A stretch of 40,163 nucleotides of DNA from NCBI GenBank assembly GCA_903898725.1, contig CAIUGQ010000062.1, forward strand, positions 1-40,163. Reading direction: 5' to 3'. Position numbers and translations under genes: made by a program. The notes under the pieces were generated by a model. That model did no database searches and had not been told where the DNA came from. It worked only from the letters and a program-made list of their open reading frames with translations. Shown here piece by piece: positions 13,116-24,584 of the stretch (the first letter of the stretch is position 1; every line of letters starts with the position of its first letter). The stretch comes from an uncultured Burkholderiales bacterium. Its GTDB lineage: Bacteria > Pseudomonadota > Gammaproteobacteria > Burkholderiales > Burkholderiaceae_E.

Positions 13116-13150
13116 CGCGCCGGGGGGCCCGCCGGCCCACCGGGAGTTTC

Positions 13151-15427
13151 ATGCGTCCGTTCGCGAAAACCGTGTTCGCGCTCGTCGCGAGCATGCTTGC
13201 CCCGCTCGCCTGGGCCTTCGATCCCTTCACCGTCCGTGACATCCGGCTCGTCGGCGTGCAGCGCGTCGAGCCGGGCACGGTGTTCGGCTACCTGCCCATC
13301 AAGGTCGGCGAACGCCTCGACGACCAGCGTGCCTCGCAGGCCCTGCGGGCCCTCTATGCGACCGGCCTGTTCAACGACGTCCGGCTCGAGGTCGAAGGCG
13401 ACGTGCTCGTCGTCTACATCGAGGAACGCCCGTCGATCGCCAGCGTCGAGGTCAGCGGCTCCAAGGACATCTCCAGCGAGCAGATGCTCAAGGCCCTCAA
13501 GGACCTCGGGCTCTCGGAGTCGCGCATCTTCGACCGGGCGCTGCTCGATCGCGCGGAGCAGGAGGTCAAGCGCCAGTACCTCGCCCGCGGGAAGTACGCG
13601 GCGCGCGTCACCTCGACGGTCACCCCGATCGAGCGCAACCGGGTGGCGGTGTCGATGGCGATCGACGAGGGCGCCGACGCCCGGATCACGCAGATCCGCA
13701 TCGTCGGCAACAAGGCCTTCACCGAGTCCGAGCTGATCGACCAGCTGCAGCTCTCCACGCCGACCTGGCTGTCCTGGTACACCAAGACCGACCAGTACGC
13801 GCGCGAGAAGCTGGCCGGCGACCTGGAGCGGCTGCGCTCGTTCTATCTGAATCGCGGCTACCTCGAGTTCTCGATCGGCTCCACGCAGGTCTCGATCGAC
13901 CCGGACCGCGAAGGCGTCTACATCACCGTCAACATCACCGAGGGCGAGCGCTTCACCGTCACCGGCTTCAAGTTCAGCGGCAATACGCTCGGCCGCGAGC
14001 CGGAGCTCGACAAGCTGATGCTGGTGCGCGAAGGCGACGTCTTCAACGGTCAGCTGCTGGCCGAATCGACGCGCACGATGACCGAGATCTTCGGCTCGAT
14101 CGGCTACGCGTTCGCCAACGTCAACGCGATCCCCGAGGTCGACCGCGAGAAGCGCACGGTCTTCTTCAACGTCACGGTCGATCCGGGTCGCCGCGCCTAC
14201 GTCCGCCGGATCAACGTCTCGGGCAACGCCCGCAGCCGCGACGAGGTCGTCCGTCGCGAACTGCGCCAGTTCGAGAGCGCCTGGTACGACACCGACAAGA
14301 TCCGTCTGTCCCGCGAGCGCCTGACGCGCCTGGGCTACTTCACCGACGTCACCATCGACACCGTGCCGGTGCCCGATGCACCCGATCAGGTCGACCTGAA
14401 CGTCAACGTGAACGAGCGCTCCACCGGGACCTTCCTGATCGGCGTGGGGTTCTCCAGTACCGACAAGCTGATCCTCACCGCGTCGGTGTCGCAGCAGAAC
14501 TTCCTCGGCACCGGCAAGTCGATCGGGCTGAACATGAACACCGGTCGCACGCAGCGTTCGATCACGCTGACCAGCACCGATCCGTACTTCACCGCCGACG
14601 GCATCTCGCGCAGCTTCGATGTCTTCTCGCGGCGCTTCAACGCCGCCGAACTCGGACTGGGCGACTACGTGCTCGAGACCCAGGGCATCGGTCTGCGCTT
14701 CGGCATTCCCTACACCGAGGTCGATCGCGTCACCTTCGGCTTCTCGTACGAGCGCAACAACATCACGCTGGGTTCGAACCCGCCGGTCCGCTACCGCGAC
14801 TATGTCGACGCCTACGGCGAGAGCAGCTGGGCGGCCCTCGGGCAGCTCGGATGGTTCCGGGACGAGCGAGACAGTCCGCTGACCCCCACCCGCGGTCTCT
14901 ACATGGGCGGGAACGTCGAGTTCACGCTGCCGGTCGGCGATCTGCGCTACACCCGGGCCAACTTCGACACGCAGTACTACAAGCCGATCACCAAGGACTA
15001 CACGATCGGGTTCTATGGCTCGGTGGCGCGCGGCTGGGCGCTCGGCGGCAACCCCTATCCGCTGTTCAAGAACTACTACGCGGGTGGCATCGGCTCGGTG
15101 CGCGGCTTCGAGGCGGCCAGCCTCGGCCCACGGGACGCCGACGACTTTCCGCGCGGCGGGCAGTCGAAGCTCGTGGCGAGCGCCGAGTTCCTGTTCCCGC
15201 TGCCCGGTGCAGGCAACGACCAGCAGGTGCGGCTGTTCACCTTCCTGGACGTCGGCAACGTCTGGGCGGACACCATCGATCTGGGCGACCTGCGCTACTC
15301 GACCGGCCTCGGCCTGAACTGGCTGTCGCCGCTCGGCCCACTGAAGCTGTCGATCGGCTACCCGATCAACAAGCAGCCCGGCGACCGCACCCAGCGCTTC
15401 CAGTTCCAGATCGGGACCGGGTTCTGA
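13151..15427 (+). CDS. bamA: Outer membrane protein assembly factor BamA
   Basis: Signal peptide, POTRA repeats, GGIGSVRGFE motif, C-terminal RFQFQIGTGF. Confidence 0.97.
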   Translation: MRPFAKTVFALVASMLAPLAWAFDPFTVRDIRLVGVQRVEPGTVFGYLPIKVGERLDDQRASQALRALYATGLFNDVRLEVEGDVLVVYIEERPSIASVEVSGSKDISSEQMLKALKDLGLSESRIFDRALLDRAEQEVKRQYLARGKYAARVTSTVTPIERNRVAVSMAIDEGADARITQIRIVGNKAFTESELIDQLQLSTPTWLSWYTKTDQYAREKLAGDLERLRSFYLNRGYLEFSIGSTQVSIDPDREGVYITVNITEGERFTVTGFKFSGNTLGREPELDKLMLVREGDVFNGQLLAESTRTMTEIFGSIGYAFANVNAIPEVDREKRTVFFNVTVDPGRRAYVRRINVSGNARSRDEVVRRELRQFESAWYDTDKIRLSRERLTRLGYFTDVTIDTVPVPDAPDQVDLNVNVNERSTGTFLIGVGFSSTDKLILTASVSQQNFLGTGKSIGLNMNTGRTQRSITLTSTDPYFTADGISRSFDVFSRRFNAAELGLGDYVLETQGIGLRFGIPYTEVDRVTFGFSYERNNITLGSNPPVRYRDYVDAYGESSWAALGQLGWFRDERDSPLTPTRGLYMGGNVEFTLPVGDLRYTRANFDTQYYKPITKDYTIGFYGSVARGWALGGNPYPLFKNYYAGGIGSVRGFEAASLGPRDADDFPRGGQSKLVASAEFLFPLPGAGNDQQVRLFTFLDVGNVWADTIDLGDLRYSTGLGLNWLSPLGPLKLSIGYPINKQPGDRTQRFQFQIGTGF

Positions 15428-15518
15428 GCGCCGACCGTGCGGGCGGACGATATGCGAGAATGCGCGCGCCGCAAGGCGCCCGCGGACCGGGCGCGCGGTG
15501 CCCCGAGGGACTGATTCG

Positions 15519-16031
15519 ATGAACAAGCTCGTCCGGATCGCCGCAGCGGGCGTCCTGCTCGTCGCAACGACGGTCGCGGTCGCCCAGCAAGACGCGCCGC
15601 TCAAGATCGGCTACGTGAGTCTGGAGCGGATCATCCGCGAGTCCGCCGCGGCCAAGTCCGCGCAGGAGCGGATCCAGCAGGAGTTCTCGCGTCGCGACAA
15701 GGACCTCCAGGAGATGGCCGCCCGTCTCAAGCAGTCGTCCGAGAAGCTCGAGCGCGACGCGTCGGTCGTCGCCGAGGGCGAGCGCCTCAGGCGCCAGCGC
15801 GAACTGGCCGACCTCGACCGCGAGTTCCAGCGCAAGCAGCGGGAGTTCCGCGAGGACATCAACCAGCGCCGCAACGAGGAACTGGCGACCGTGATCGAGC
15901 GGGCCAACCGCGTGATCCGCCAGATGGCCGAGCAGGAGCGCTACGACATGATCATCCAGGACGCCGTCCACGTGTCGCCGCGCATCGACGTGACCGAGAA
16001 GGTGCTCCGCGCGCTGAACGCGGCGAAGTAG
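15519..16031 (+). CDS. skp: OmpH/Skp family periplasmic chaperone
   Basis: Signal peptide then [32 protein letters not shown]; between bamA and lpxD. Confidence 0.95.
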   Translation: MNKLVRIAAAGVLLVATTVAVAQQDAPLKIGYVSLERIIRESAAAKSAQERIQQEFSRRDKDLQEMAARLKQSSEKLERDASVVAEGERLRRQRELADLDREFQRKQREFREDINQRRNEELATVIERANRVIRQMAEQERYDMIIQDAVHVSPRIDVTEKVLRALNAAK

Positions 16032-16041
16032 GGGCACTGCC

Positions 16042-17106
16042 GTGCACCGAGCGCTGCCCGTTCCGGTCACCGTCGAGGCCATCGCCGAACGGATCGGCGC
16101 GACGGTGCATGGGGACGGCAGGCGGCGGATCGCCCGGCTCGCTTCGCTGGAGTCTGCCGACGCCAACGCGGTGTCGTTCCTGTCGGGGCGACGGCATGCA
16201 CGCAGTGCGCGCGAGAGCCGCGCCGGTGCGCTGATCGTGTCGGCGGCACTGCAGGAGGACGCGCCCGCCGGCGCGGCCCGGATCCTCGTCGCCGATCCCT
16301 ATGCCGCCTATGCGCTGCTGTCGCAGTGGTTCGAGTCGCTGCTCGTGCCCGTCCGGCGGGCGGCCGCGATCGACCCGAGCGCACGGGTCGATGTCGCTGC
16401 ACGGCTCGGCGCCGGCGTGGACGTGGGGCCGGGTGCCTCGATCGCGGCGGGCGCCCGCATCGGCGACGGCTGCCGGATCGGTGCCGGCTGCGCGATCGGG
16501 GAGGGTGCCTCGATCGGCCCGGACTCCATCCTCCATCCGAACGTCGTCGTCTACGGCGGCGTGACCCTCGGCGCACGCGCGGTGGTCCATGCCGGCACCG
16601 TGATCGGTGCCGACGGGTTCGGCTTCGCGCCCTCGCGCGACGGCTTCGTGAAGATCGCCCAGCTCGGGTCGGTGCGCATCGGCGACGACGTCGAGATCGG
16701 CGCGAACTGCGCGATCGACCGGGGCGCGCTCGACGACACCGAGATCGGCGATGGCGTGAAGATCGACAACCTCGTGCAGGTCGGCCACAACGTGCGGATC
16801 GGCGCTCACACCGTGATCGCCGGCTGCGTCGGCATCGCCGGCAGCGCCACGATCGGCGCGCGCTGCATGATCGGCGGCGGGGTCGGCGTCTCCGGCCACA
16901 TCGAGATCTGCGACGGCGCGATCATCGGCGGCTTCTCGCTGGTCGAGCGCAGCGTCGACGAACCCGGCTTCTACACAGGCGCCTGGCCGCTTCAATCCCA
17001 CGTCCAGTGGGAGCGGACCGCGGCGACCCTCAAGCAGCTGCCCCGGCTGCGGCAGCGCCTTCGTGGGCTCGAAGCCCGCGCCGGCGAGCCCAAGGACTCC
17101 GAATGA
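16042..17106 (+). CDS. lpxD: UDP-3-O-acylglucosamine N-acyltransferase
   Basis: GTG start; hexapeptide repeats; [43 protein letters not shown]. Confidence 0.96.
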   Translation: MHRALPVPVTVEAIAERIGATVHGDGRRRIARLASLESADANAVSFLSGRRHARSARESRAGALIVSAALQEDAPAGAARILVADPYAAYALLSQWFESLLVPVRRAAAIDPSARVDVAARLGAGVDVGPGASIAAGARIGDGCRIGAGCAIGEGASIGPDSILHPNVVVYGGVTLGARAVVHAGTVIGADGFGFAPSRDGFVKIAQLGSVRIGDDVEIGANCAIDRGALDDTEIGDGVKIDNLVQVGHNVRIGAHTVIAGCVGIAGSATIGARCMIGGGVGVSGHIEICDGAIIGGFSLVERSVDEPGFYTGAWPLQSHVQWERTAATLKQLPRLRQRLRGLEARAGEPKDSE

Positions 17107-17588
17107 CCACCATCGACATCCGCGGCATCCTCGAATACCTGCCGCACCGCTACCCGTTCCTGCTGATCGACCGGGTCCTCGAGCTCGAGCCGGGCAAGCG
17201 GATCGTGGCGATCAAGAACGTCACGATCAACGAGCCCTATTTCGTCGGGCACTTTCCGCACATCCCGGTGATGCCGGGCGTGCTGATGATCGAGGCGCTC
17301 GCGCAGGCGGCCGGCGTGCTGTCGTTCGAGACGCTCGGGCGCCGGTCCGATGCGAGTTCGGTCTTCTATTTCGTCGGCATCGACGGGGCGCGCTTCAAGC
17401 GTCCGGTCGGGCCCGGCGATCAGCTCCGACTGGAGGTCGAGATCATGCGCTTCGCGAAGTCGATCTCGAAGTTCCGCGGCGTGGCGACGGTCGACGGGCA
17501 GGTCGCGGCCGAAGCCGAGCTGATGTGCACCCTGCGCGACGTGGCGCCGCCGCAGACGGCGGCTGCCCCTCGGCCGGCGGGCGACTGA
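17103..17588 (+). CDS. fabZ: 3-hydroxyacyl-[ACP] dehydratase
   Basis: [55 protein letters not shown] overlap with lpxD. Confidence 0.98.
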   Translation: MTTIDIRGILEYLPHRYPFLLIDRVLELEPGKRIVAIKNVTINEPYFVGHFPHIPVMPGVLMIEALAQAAGVLSFETLGRRSDASSVFYFVGIDGARFKRPVGPGDQLRLEVEIMRFAKSISKFRGVATVDGQVAAEAELMCTLRDVAPPQTAAAPRPAGD

Positions 17589-17590
17589 CC

Positions 17591-18424
17591 ATGGCGCGCA
17601 TCCATCCCAGCGCCGTCGTGGACCCGGGCGCCGAGCTCGACGACGACGTCGAGGTCGGGCCGTTCGCCGTGGTGGGCGCGGGCGTGCGGATCGGGGCAGG
17701 CACCCGGGTGCTCGCGCATGCGACGCTCGAAGGGCCGACCACCCTCGGCCGCCGCAACGTCGTCCATCCGCATGCCACCCTCGGCGGGCCGCCTCAGGAC
17801 AAGAAGTACCGCGGCGAGCCCACGACCCTCGAGATCGGCGACGGCAACACCTTCCGCGAATGCGTGACGGTCAACCGCGGCACCATCCAGGACACCGGCG
17901 TCACGAAGATCGGCGACGACAACTGGGTCATGGCCTACGTGCACATCGCGCACGACTGCCGGGTCGGCTCGCACACCATTCTCGCCAACACCACCAACCT
18001 CGGCGGGCACGTCGAGCTCGGCGACTTCGTGATCCTCGGCGGCTGCACCCAGGTCCATCAGTTCTGCAAGGTCGGCGCCCATGCGATGACCGGCACCGGA
18101 ACGATCCTGCTGCACGACGTCCCGCCCTACGTGCTGGCCACCGGCAACCCGTCGGCGCCGCACGGGCTGAACACCGAGGGGCTCAAGCGGCGCGGCTTCG
18201 AGGCCGAGACGATCGCGATGCTGCGGCGTGCCTACCGCACGCTCTATCGCTCCGAGCTCACGCTGGCGCAGGCGCGCGAGCGCCTCGAGTCCGAACTGGC
18301 CGAACTGGCCGCAGGCGGCGCGACGCCTGCGCCGGCGCTGCCGCCGACCGCGCTCACCGCCCCCGAGGCGCTCGGCCTGCTGACCGGCTTTCTCGCACGT
18401 GTCGAGCGCGGCATCGTCCGCTGA
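17591..18424 (+). CDS. lpxA: Acyl-ACP--UDP-N-acetylglucosamine O-acyltransferase
   Basis: IHPSAVVDPGAELDDDVEVGPFAVVG; FRECVTVNRGT; AHDCRVGSHTILAN. Confidence 0.97.
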   Translation: MARIHPSAVVDPGAELDDDVEVGPFAVVGAGVRIGAGTRVLAHATLEGPTTLGRRNVVHPHATLGGPPQDKKYRGEPTTLEIGDGNTFRECVTVNRGTIQDTGVTKIGDDNWVMAYVHIAHDCRVGSHTILANTTNLGGHVELGDFVILGGCTQVHQFCKVGAHAMTGTGTILLHDVPPYVLATGNPSAPHGLNTEGLKRRGFEAETIAMLRRAYRTLYRSELTLAQARERLESELAELAAGGATPAPALPPTALTAPEALGLLTGFLARVERGIVR

Positions 18425-18470
18425 GTCGCGCGGCGTGCCGGACCTGCCCGTGGGCGGCAGCGCATCCCCG

Positions 18471-19640
18471 ATGCGGGTCGGCATGGTCGCCGGCGAGACC
18501 TCCGGCGACCTGCTCGCCTCAGCGGTGCTCGACGGGCTGCAGGCCAGGCTCGGCGGACCGGACGGGCTGCAGGCGGGCGGCATCGGCGGGCCCGCGATGG
18601 GCGCACGCGGCTTCGATGCCTGGTGGCCGTCGGAGCGGCTCGCGGTGCGGGGCTACGCCGAGGTGCTGCGCGAGTACCCGGCGCTGCGGGCGGTCCGCAC
18701 GCGGCTGCACGACCGGATGCTCGCCTGGCGTCCGGATGTCTTCGTCGGCGTGGACGCGCCGGACTTCAACCTCGACCTCGAGGGCCGCCTGAAGGCGTCC
18801 GGCATCCGTGTCGCGCACTTCATCGGACCGTCGATCTGGGCCTGGCGCGGCAAGCGGATCGAGAAGATCCGGCGCTCGGTCGACCGGATGCTGCTCGTGT
18901 TCCCGTTCGAGCAGAAGCTCTACGACGAGGCCGGCGTGCCGGCGACCTACGTCGGCCACCCGCTGGCCGATGCGATCCCGATGCAGGTCGACGGCGCGGC
19001 GGCGCGCCGTGCGCTCGGTCTGCCGGAGCGCGGGCAGGTCGTCGCGGTGCTGCCCGGGAGCCGCGGCGGCGAGATCACCTACATCGCGCCGGCGTTCGTC
19101 GCCACGATCGGCTGGCTGGCGCGGCGTCGCCCGGACCTGGTCTTCGTCGTGCCGGCCGCCACCGAGACGCTCTACGGGCGGCTGAGGGCCCTGCTGGCCG
19201 GCGCCGACCTGCCTGCCGGCGCGGACGTGCGCCTGGTGATGGGACGCTCGCACGACGCGATGGCCGCATCGGATGCGGTGCTCGTCGCGAGCGGGACCGC
19301 CACGCTCGAGGTCGCGCTCCATCGCAAGCCGATGGTGATCGCCTACCGGATGGCGTGGCTGAGCTACCGGATCATGCGGCGCATGGGCTACCTGCCCTGG
19401 ATCGGGCTGCCGAACATCCTGTGCAACGAGACGGTCGTGCCGGAGTTCATCCAGGACGGCGCGACACCCGAGGCGATGGGCGCGGCACTGCTCGCGCAGC
19501 TCGATGACCCGCTGCTGGCCGCCCGGCTCGCCGATCGCTTCGCCGGCCTGCACGAGACGCTGCGCCGGGACTGCGCCCAGCGCGCCGCCGAGGCCCTGCT
19601 CGCGATGCGCGCCACGGCGCGCCTGCCGGCACCGCGATGA
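18471..19640 (+). CDS. lpxB: Lipid-A-disaccharide synthase
   Basis: [52 protein letters not shown]. Confidence 0.96.
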   Translation: MRVGMVAGETSGDLLASAVLDGLQARLGGPDGLQAGGIGGPAMGARGFDAWWPSERLAVRGYAEVLREYPALRAVRTRLHDRMLAWRPDVFVGVDAPDFNLDLEGRLKASGIRVAHFIGPSIWAWRGKRIEKIRRSVDRMLLVFPFEQKLYDEAGVPATYVGHPLADAIPMQVDGAAARRALGLPERGQVVAVLPGSRGGEITYIAPAFVATIGWLARRRPDLVFVVPAATETLYGRLRALLAGADLPAGADVRLVMGRSHDAMAASDAVLVASGTATLEVALHRKPMVIAYRMAWLSYRIMRRMGYLPWIGLPNILCNETVVPEFIQDGATPEAMGAALLAQLDDPLLAARLADRFAGLHETLRRDCAQRAAEALLAMRATARLPAPR

Positions 19641-20272
19641 GCCGCCGCGCAGCCGACGGCGCTGGCCCTCAGGGCGCGCTCGGGCTCGCCTTCGACACCC
19701 GGGTGGTCTGCGGGGTCGACGAGGCCGGACGCGGCCCGCTGGCCGGCCCGGTGGTCGCCGCCGCCGTGATCCTCGACCCGGCCCGGCCGATCGAGGGCCT
19801 GCGCGACAGCAAGCAGCTGAGCGCCGCGCGGCGCGACGAACTCGCCGGGGCGATCCGGGCGCGTGCGCTCGGCTGGGCAGTGGCCCGTGCGAGCGTGGCC
19901 GAGATCGACGGCCTCAACATCCTGAGGGCTTCGCTGCTCGCGATGCAGCGCGCGGTCGCGGCGCTGCCGCTGGCCCCCACGCTCGCGCGTGTCGACGGCA
20001 ACCAGCCGCCGACGCTCGCGTGCGGCGTCGAGCTCATCGTGGGGGGCGACGCCCTCGAGCCGTGCATCTCGGCCGCCTCGATCCTCGCCAAGACCGCGCG
20101 CGACGCCGACCTGCTGGCGCTGCACGCCCTGCATCCGGCCTATGGCTTCGACCGCCACAAGGGCTATCCGACCGCCGAGCACCTGGGGCTGCTGCGCCGT
20201 CTCGGGCCGTGCGAGGCCCACCGCCGCAGCTTCGCGCCGGTCCGTCGGGCGATCGAGGAGGCGAGGCCTTGA
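19637..20272 (+). CDS. rnhB: Ribonuclease HII
   Basis: [43 protein letters not shown]. Confidence 0.97.
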   Translation: MSRRAADGAGPQGALGLAFDTRVVCGVDEAGRGPLAGPVVAAAVILDPARPIEGLRDSKQLSAARRDELAGAIRARALGWAVARASVAEIDGLNILRASLLAMQRAVAALPLAPTLARVDGNQPPTLACGVELIVGGDALEPCISAASILAKTARDADLLALHALHPAYGFDRHKGYPTAEHLGLLRRLGPCEAHRRSFAPVRRAIEEARP

Positions 20273-21063
20273 GCGCCGCGACGCGGCGGATCACCTCGCG
20301 CGACAACCCGACGTTCAGGGAACTCGCCGAACTCGCCCACTCCGCGCGCGAGCGTCGCCGACAGGGGCGCTCGGTGCTCGAGGGCATCCACCTGTGCGAG
20401 GCCTGGCTGCAGCGGCACGGCGCGCCCAGGATCGCCGTCGCGACCGACGCGGGCCTCGCCCATCCGGAGGTCGGCCCGCTGCTGGCGCGCCATGCCGTGG
20501 TGCCCACGCTGCTGTCGGGCGATCTCTTCGACGCGGTCTCGACGCTGCAGCACGGCGTCGGGCTGGTGTTCGTCGTCGACACGCCGAATCCGGGGCTGCC
20601 GGCGGCAATCGACGCCGATGCCGTCTACCTCGACCGGCTCCAGGATCCGGGCAATGTCGGCACGGTGCTGCGCAGCTGCGCGGCCGCCGGCGTGAGGACC
20701 GTGCTCACCGCGCCGGGTACCGCCTGGTGCTGGTCGCCGAAGGTGCTGCGCGCCGGCATGGGCGCACATTTCCACCTGTCGATCCACGAGGCGGTGCCGT
20801 GGTCCGCGGTGCGCTCGCGACTGGCCGTCGAGGCCATCGGCACGCGCGTGCTGCAGGCCGGATCGCTGTTCGAGGCGGACCTGCATGCGCCGGCGCTCTG
20901 GCTGCTCGGCAACGAGGGGGAGGGGCTGTCCGAGGAGATCGGCGTCGACGTCAGCCGATGGATCCGGATTCCCCAGGCCGAGGGCGTGGAGTCGATGAAC
21001 GTCGCGGCCGCGGCGGCGGTCTGCCTGTTCGAGCAGCGCCGCCAGCGGGCGATGCGGGGCTGA
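20269..21063 (+). CDS. TrmH/SpoU-family RNA (2'-O-) methyltransferase
   Basis: Probable TTG start overlapping the rnhB stop; [55 protein letters not shown]. Confidence 0.92.
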   Translation: MSAATRRITSRDNPTFRELAELAHSARERRRQGRSVLEGIHLCEAWLQRHGAPRIAVATDAGLAHPEVGPLLARHAVVPTLLSGDLFDAVSTLQHGVGLVFVVDTPNPGLPAAIDADAVYLDRLQDPGNVGTVLRSCAAAGVRTVLTAPGTAWCWSPKVLRAGMGAHFHLSIHEAVPWSAVRSRLAVEAIGTRVLQAGSLFEADLHAPALWLLGNEGEGLSEEIGVDVSRWIRIPQAEGVESMNVAAAAAVCLFEQRRQRAMRG

Positions 21064-21068
21064 CCCGG

Positions 21069-21899
21069 CTACTCGAGATCGAGCAGCGACAGCGCCGTGG
21101 TCGCGATCTCCTCGATCGAGCGCGTCGTGGTCGACAGCCACGGAATGCCCTCGCGCTTCATCATCGCCTCGGCCTCGTTCACCTCCATCCGACAGGTCTC
21201 CAGCGCGGCATAGCGGCTGCCGGGCCGGCGCTCGTTGCGCACCTCCGAGAGCCGTTCCGGCGAGATCGTCAGGCCGAACATCTTGTTCTTGTAGCGGTAC
21301 AGCACGTCGGGCAGCCGGCCGCGCTCGAAGTCGTCGGGAATCAGCGGATAGTTGGCCGCCTTGATGCCGTGCTGCACGGCGAGGTACAGGCTGGTCGGCG
21401 TCTTGCCGCAGCGCGAGACCCCCACGAAGATCACGTCGGCCTGCTCGAGGTCCTTGTGGAGCTGCCCGTCGTCATGGGCCATCGAGTAGTGGATCGCCTC
21501 GATGCGCTGCTTGTAGCGGTCGGATTCGGCGACCGCGTGGAAGCGCCCGATGGTATGGGTCGACTTGACGCCGAACTCGGTCTCCAGCGGGCCCACGAAG
21601 GTCGCGATCAGGTCGAGGAACAATGCCTCGGCCGTGCGCACGATCTCGTTGATCTGCGGATTGACCAGCGTGCTGAAGACGATCGGTCGGCGTCCGTCGA
21701 CCAGGCCCTGGTGGTTGATCCGCGTGACCGCCTCGTCGGCCTTCTCGGGGTTGTCGATGAAGGGCAGCCTGACCTGGCGGATCTTGAGCCCCTCGAACTG
21801 CGAGAGCACCGAGTGGCCGAAGGTCTCGGCGGTGATGCCGGTGCCGTCGGAGACGAAGAAGACGGTTCGATCGGCAGGGCGCTGGCGGGAATCGGGCAT
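21069..21899 (-). CDS. ppsR: Phosphoenolpyruvate synthase regulatory protein (bifunctional Ser/Thr kinase/pyrophosphorylase, DUF299)
   Basis: [38 protein letters not shown]; divergent from ppsA. Confidence 0.95.
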   Translation of the reverse strand: MPDSRQRPADRTVFFVSDGTGITAETFGHSVLSQFEGLKIRQVRLPFIDNPEKADEAVTRINHQGLVDGRRPIVFSTLVNPQINEIVRTAEALFLDLIATFVGPLETEFGVKSTHTIGRFHAVAESDRYKQRIEAIHYSMAHDDGQLHKDLEQADVIFVGVSRCGKTPTSLYLAVQHGIKAANYPLIPDDFERGRLPDVLYRYKNKMFGLTISPERLSEVRNERRPGSRYAALETCRMEVNEAEAMMKREGIPWLSTTTRSIEEIATTALSLLDLE

Positions 21900-21970
21900 T
21901 CGGACCTCGGGACACGATGGAGGTCGGACGCGGCGCTCGCCACCGGTCCGACAGGGCATTTTCCTCGGCG

Positions 21971-21984
21971 GCGCCCCGGGGCGC
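21971..21984. repeat. 14-bp perfect palindrome GCGCCCCGGGGCGC in ppsR/ppsA intergenic region
   Basis: Direct reading; followed by TAATAT at 21989-21994, a possible -10. Confidence 0.6.
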
Positions 21985-22134
21985 ACAGTAATATCGGCGC
22001 ACCGGCGAGCGGGAGCTCCCGGAGTGTTGCAGCCGTGCCGTTGGCCGTCCGGGCCCAGCGGCCCGCCTACAGCGCTGCCTGCGCCGGCCCGCCCGGCGCG
22101 CGGCCCACCCGTTTCCCACACTCCAGGACCTTTC

Positions 22135-24540
22135 ATGACCGATCCCCACGCAGGACGCTACGTCGTCCCGTTCGAGGCTTTGCGGATGACCGACGTCGAG
22201 TCGGTCGGCGGCAAGAACGCCTCGCTCGGCGAGATGATCAGCCAGCTCGCCCACGCCCACGTCCGGGTGCCGGGCGGCTTCGCCACCACCGCGCTCGCCT
22301 TTCGCGACTTCCTGTCGGACAACGGCCTGACCGCCCGGATCAACGCCCGTCTCGGCGCGCTCGACGTCGACGACGTCAAGGCGCTGGCCGCCTGCGGCGC
22401 CGAGATCCGCCGATGGGTCGTCGAAGCGCCGCTGCCCGCGCGCCTCGAGACCGAGATCCGCGAGCATTTCGCGCGGATCCAGGCCGAATCGGGCGGCGAG
22501 ATCTCGCTTGCGGTCCGCTCCTCCGCCACCGCCGAGGACCTGCCCGACGCCTCGTTCGCCGGCCAGCAGGAAAGCTACCTGAACGTGGTCGGCATCGAGG
22601 CCGTGCTCGACCGCATCAAGCACGTGTTCGCCTCGCTCTACAACGACCGCGCGATCTCGTACCGCGTGCACAAGGGGTTCGCGCACGCCGAGGTCGCGCT
22701 GTCGGCCGGCGTGCAGCGGATGGTCCGCAGCGACCTCGGCGCCTCGGGCGTGATGTTCACGATGGACACCGAGTCGGGCTTCCCCGACGTGGTCTTCATC
22801 ACCGCGGCCTATGGCCTGGGCGAGACGGTGGTCCAGGGCGCGGTCAATCCGGACGAGTTCTATGTCCACAAGCCGATGCTCGCCGCCGGCAAGAAGCCGA
22901 TCATCCGGCGCCAGCTCGGCTCGAAGCTGCTGCGCATGGAGTTCGAGCCCGATGCCGGCAACGGCCGCTCGGTGCGCACCGTCGACACCTCGGTCGAGCA
23001 GCGCACCCGCTACTCGCTCGCCGACGACGAGGTGATCGAGCTCGCCCGCTACGCGGTGATCATCGAGCAGCACTACGGCCGTCCGATGGACATCGAATGG
23101 GGCCGCGACGGCCGCGACGGCAAGCTGTACATCCTGCAGGCGCGCCCCGAGACGGTGAAGTCCCAGCACGACGGCCGCCAGATGCGCTTCCGTCTCAAGG
23201 CGACCTCCGACGTGCTCGCCAGCGGCCGTGCGATCGGCCAGAAGGTCGGCGCGGGCCCGGTGCGGGTCGTCGGCGATGCGAGCGAGATGGAGCGCGTGCA
23301 GCCCGGCGACGTGCTCGTCACCGACATGACCGACCCGAACTGGGAGCCGGTGATGAAGCGGGCCTCCGCCATCGTCACCAACCGCGGCGGGCGCACCTGC
23401 CACGCGGCGATCATCGCGCGCGAGCTCGGCATCCCGGCGGTCGTCGGCTGCGGCGATGCGACCGACCACCTGCACGACGGCGCGCTGGTGACCGTCTCCT
23501 GCGCCGAAGGCGACACCGGCTACATCTACGACGGGATGCTCGAGACCGAGATCACCGAGGTCGAGTCGGGCGTGCTGCCCGAGCTGCCGGTCAAGATCAT
23601 GATGAACGTCGGCAACCCGCAGCTCGCCTTCGAGTTCGCGCAGATGCCGAACCAGGGCGTGGGCCTGGCCCGGCTCGAGTTCATCATCAACAACAACATC
23701 GGGGTGCATCCGAAGGCGATCCTCGACTACCCGAACGTCGCCCCGGACCTGAAGAAGGCGGTGGAGAGCATCGCCCGTGGCCACTCCAGCCCGCGCGCGT
23801 TCTACGTCGACAAGCTCGCCGAGGGCATCGCGACCATCGCCGGCGCGTTCTGGCCGCGGCCCGCGATCGTGCGGCTCTCGGACTTCAAGTCCAACGAGTA
23901 CCGCAAGCTGATCGGCGGCAGCCGCTACGAGCCCGAGGAGGAAAACCCGATGCTCGGGTTCCGCGGCGCTTCGCGCTACATCTCGCCCGACTTCGCCGAG
24001 TGCTTCGAGATGGAGTGCCGCGCGATGAAGCGGGTGCGCGAGGAGATGGGCCTGACGAACGTCGAGGTGATGGTGCCGTTCGTGCGGACCGTGCGCGAGG
24101 CCGAACAGGTCGTCGGGCTGCTCGCCAAGTACGGCCTGAAGCGCGGGGAGGGCGGCAATGCCGACGGTACCGGCGGCCTGCGGCTGATCATGATGTGCGA
24201 GATCCCGTCGAACGCGATCCTCGCCGAGCAGTTCCTCGAGCACTTCGACGGCTTCTCGATCGGCTCGAACGACCTGACCCAGCTCACGCTCGGACTGGAC
24301 CGCGACTCGGGTCTGGTGGCCGAAGGCTTCGACGAGCGGGACCCGGCCGTCAAGGCGCTGCTGGAGCGGGCGATCACCGCCTGCAACAAGGCCGGCAAGG
24401 ACGTCGGCATCGGCGGACCGGGCCCGGCCGACCATGCCGACTGCGCCGCGTGGCGGATGCAGCAGGGGATCGCCTCGATCTCGCTGAACCCCGACACGGT
24501 CGTCGACACCTGGACCCGTCTGGGCAAGCTGCCCCGCTGA
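22135..24540 (+). CDS. ppsA: Phosphoenolpyruvate synthase (pyruvate, water dikinase)
   Basis: [53 protein letters not shown]. Confidence 0.97.
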   Translation: MTDPHAGRYVVPFEALRMTDVESVGGKNASLGEMISQLAHAHVRVPGGFATTALAFRDFLSDNGLTARINARLGALDVDDVKALAACGAEIRRWVVEAPLPARLETEIREHFARIQAESGGEISLAVRSSATAEDLPDASFAGQQESYLNVVGIEAVLDRIKHVFASLYNDRAISYRVHKGFAHAEVALSAGVQRMVRSDLGASGVMFTMDTESGFPDVVFITAAYGLGETVVQGAVNPDEFYVHKPMLAAGKKPIIRRQLGSKLLRMEFEPDAGNGRSVRTVDTSVEQRTRYSLADDEVIELARYAVIIEQHYGRPMDIEWGRDGRDGKLYILQARPETVKSQHDGRQMRFRLKATSDVLASGRAIGQKVGAGPVRVVGDASEMERVQPGDVLVTDMTDPNWEPVMKRASAIVTNRGGRTCHAAIIARELGIPAVVGCGDATDHLHDGALVTVSCAEGDTGYIYDGMLETEITEVESGVLPELPVKIMMNVGNPQLAFEFAQMPNQGVGLARLEFIINNNIGVHPKAILDYPNVAPDLKKAVESIARGHSSPRAFYVDKLAEGIATIAGAFWPRPAIVRLSDFKSNEYRKLIGGSRYEPEEENPMLGFRGASRYISPDFAECFEMECRAMKRVREEMGLTNVEVMVPFVRTVREAEQVVGLLAKYGLKRGEGGNADGTGGLRLIMMCEIPSNAILAEQFLEHFDGFSIGSNDLTQLTLGLDRDSGLVAEGFDERDPAVKALLERAITACNKAGKDVGIGGPGPADHADCAAWRMQQGIASISLNPDTVVDTWTRLGKLPR

Positions 24541-24546
24541 CCGACC

Positions 24547-24584
24547 GAGCCGGTCCGCGCCCGCAGGCGCGGGCCGGCCGGCTC
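24547..24584. terminator. Long GC-rich inverted repeat between convergent ppsA and the lipoprotein gene
   Basis: GAGCCGGTCCGCGCC-CGCA-GGCGCGGGCCGGCCGGCTC, arms pair with a 4-nt bulge. Confidence 0.5.

Noticed and set aside
11711-13150. N-terminal extension of the BamA ORF (1238-aa track entry)
   Set aside because: Upstream part is the rseP region read out of frame; BamA starts at 13151 with a signal peptide
12977-15604. 875-aa minus-strand ORF opposite bamA
   Set aside because: Antisense shadow of bamA in very GC-rich DNA; no recognisable motifs
21472-24435. 987-aa minus-strand ORF opposite ppsA
   Set aside because: Shadow ORF with no domain signature; ppsA is unambiguous on the plus strand
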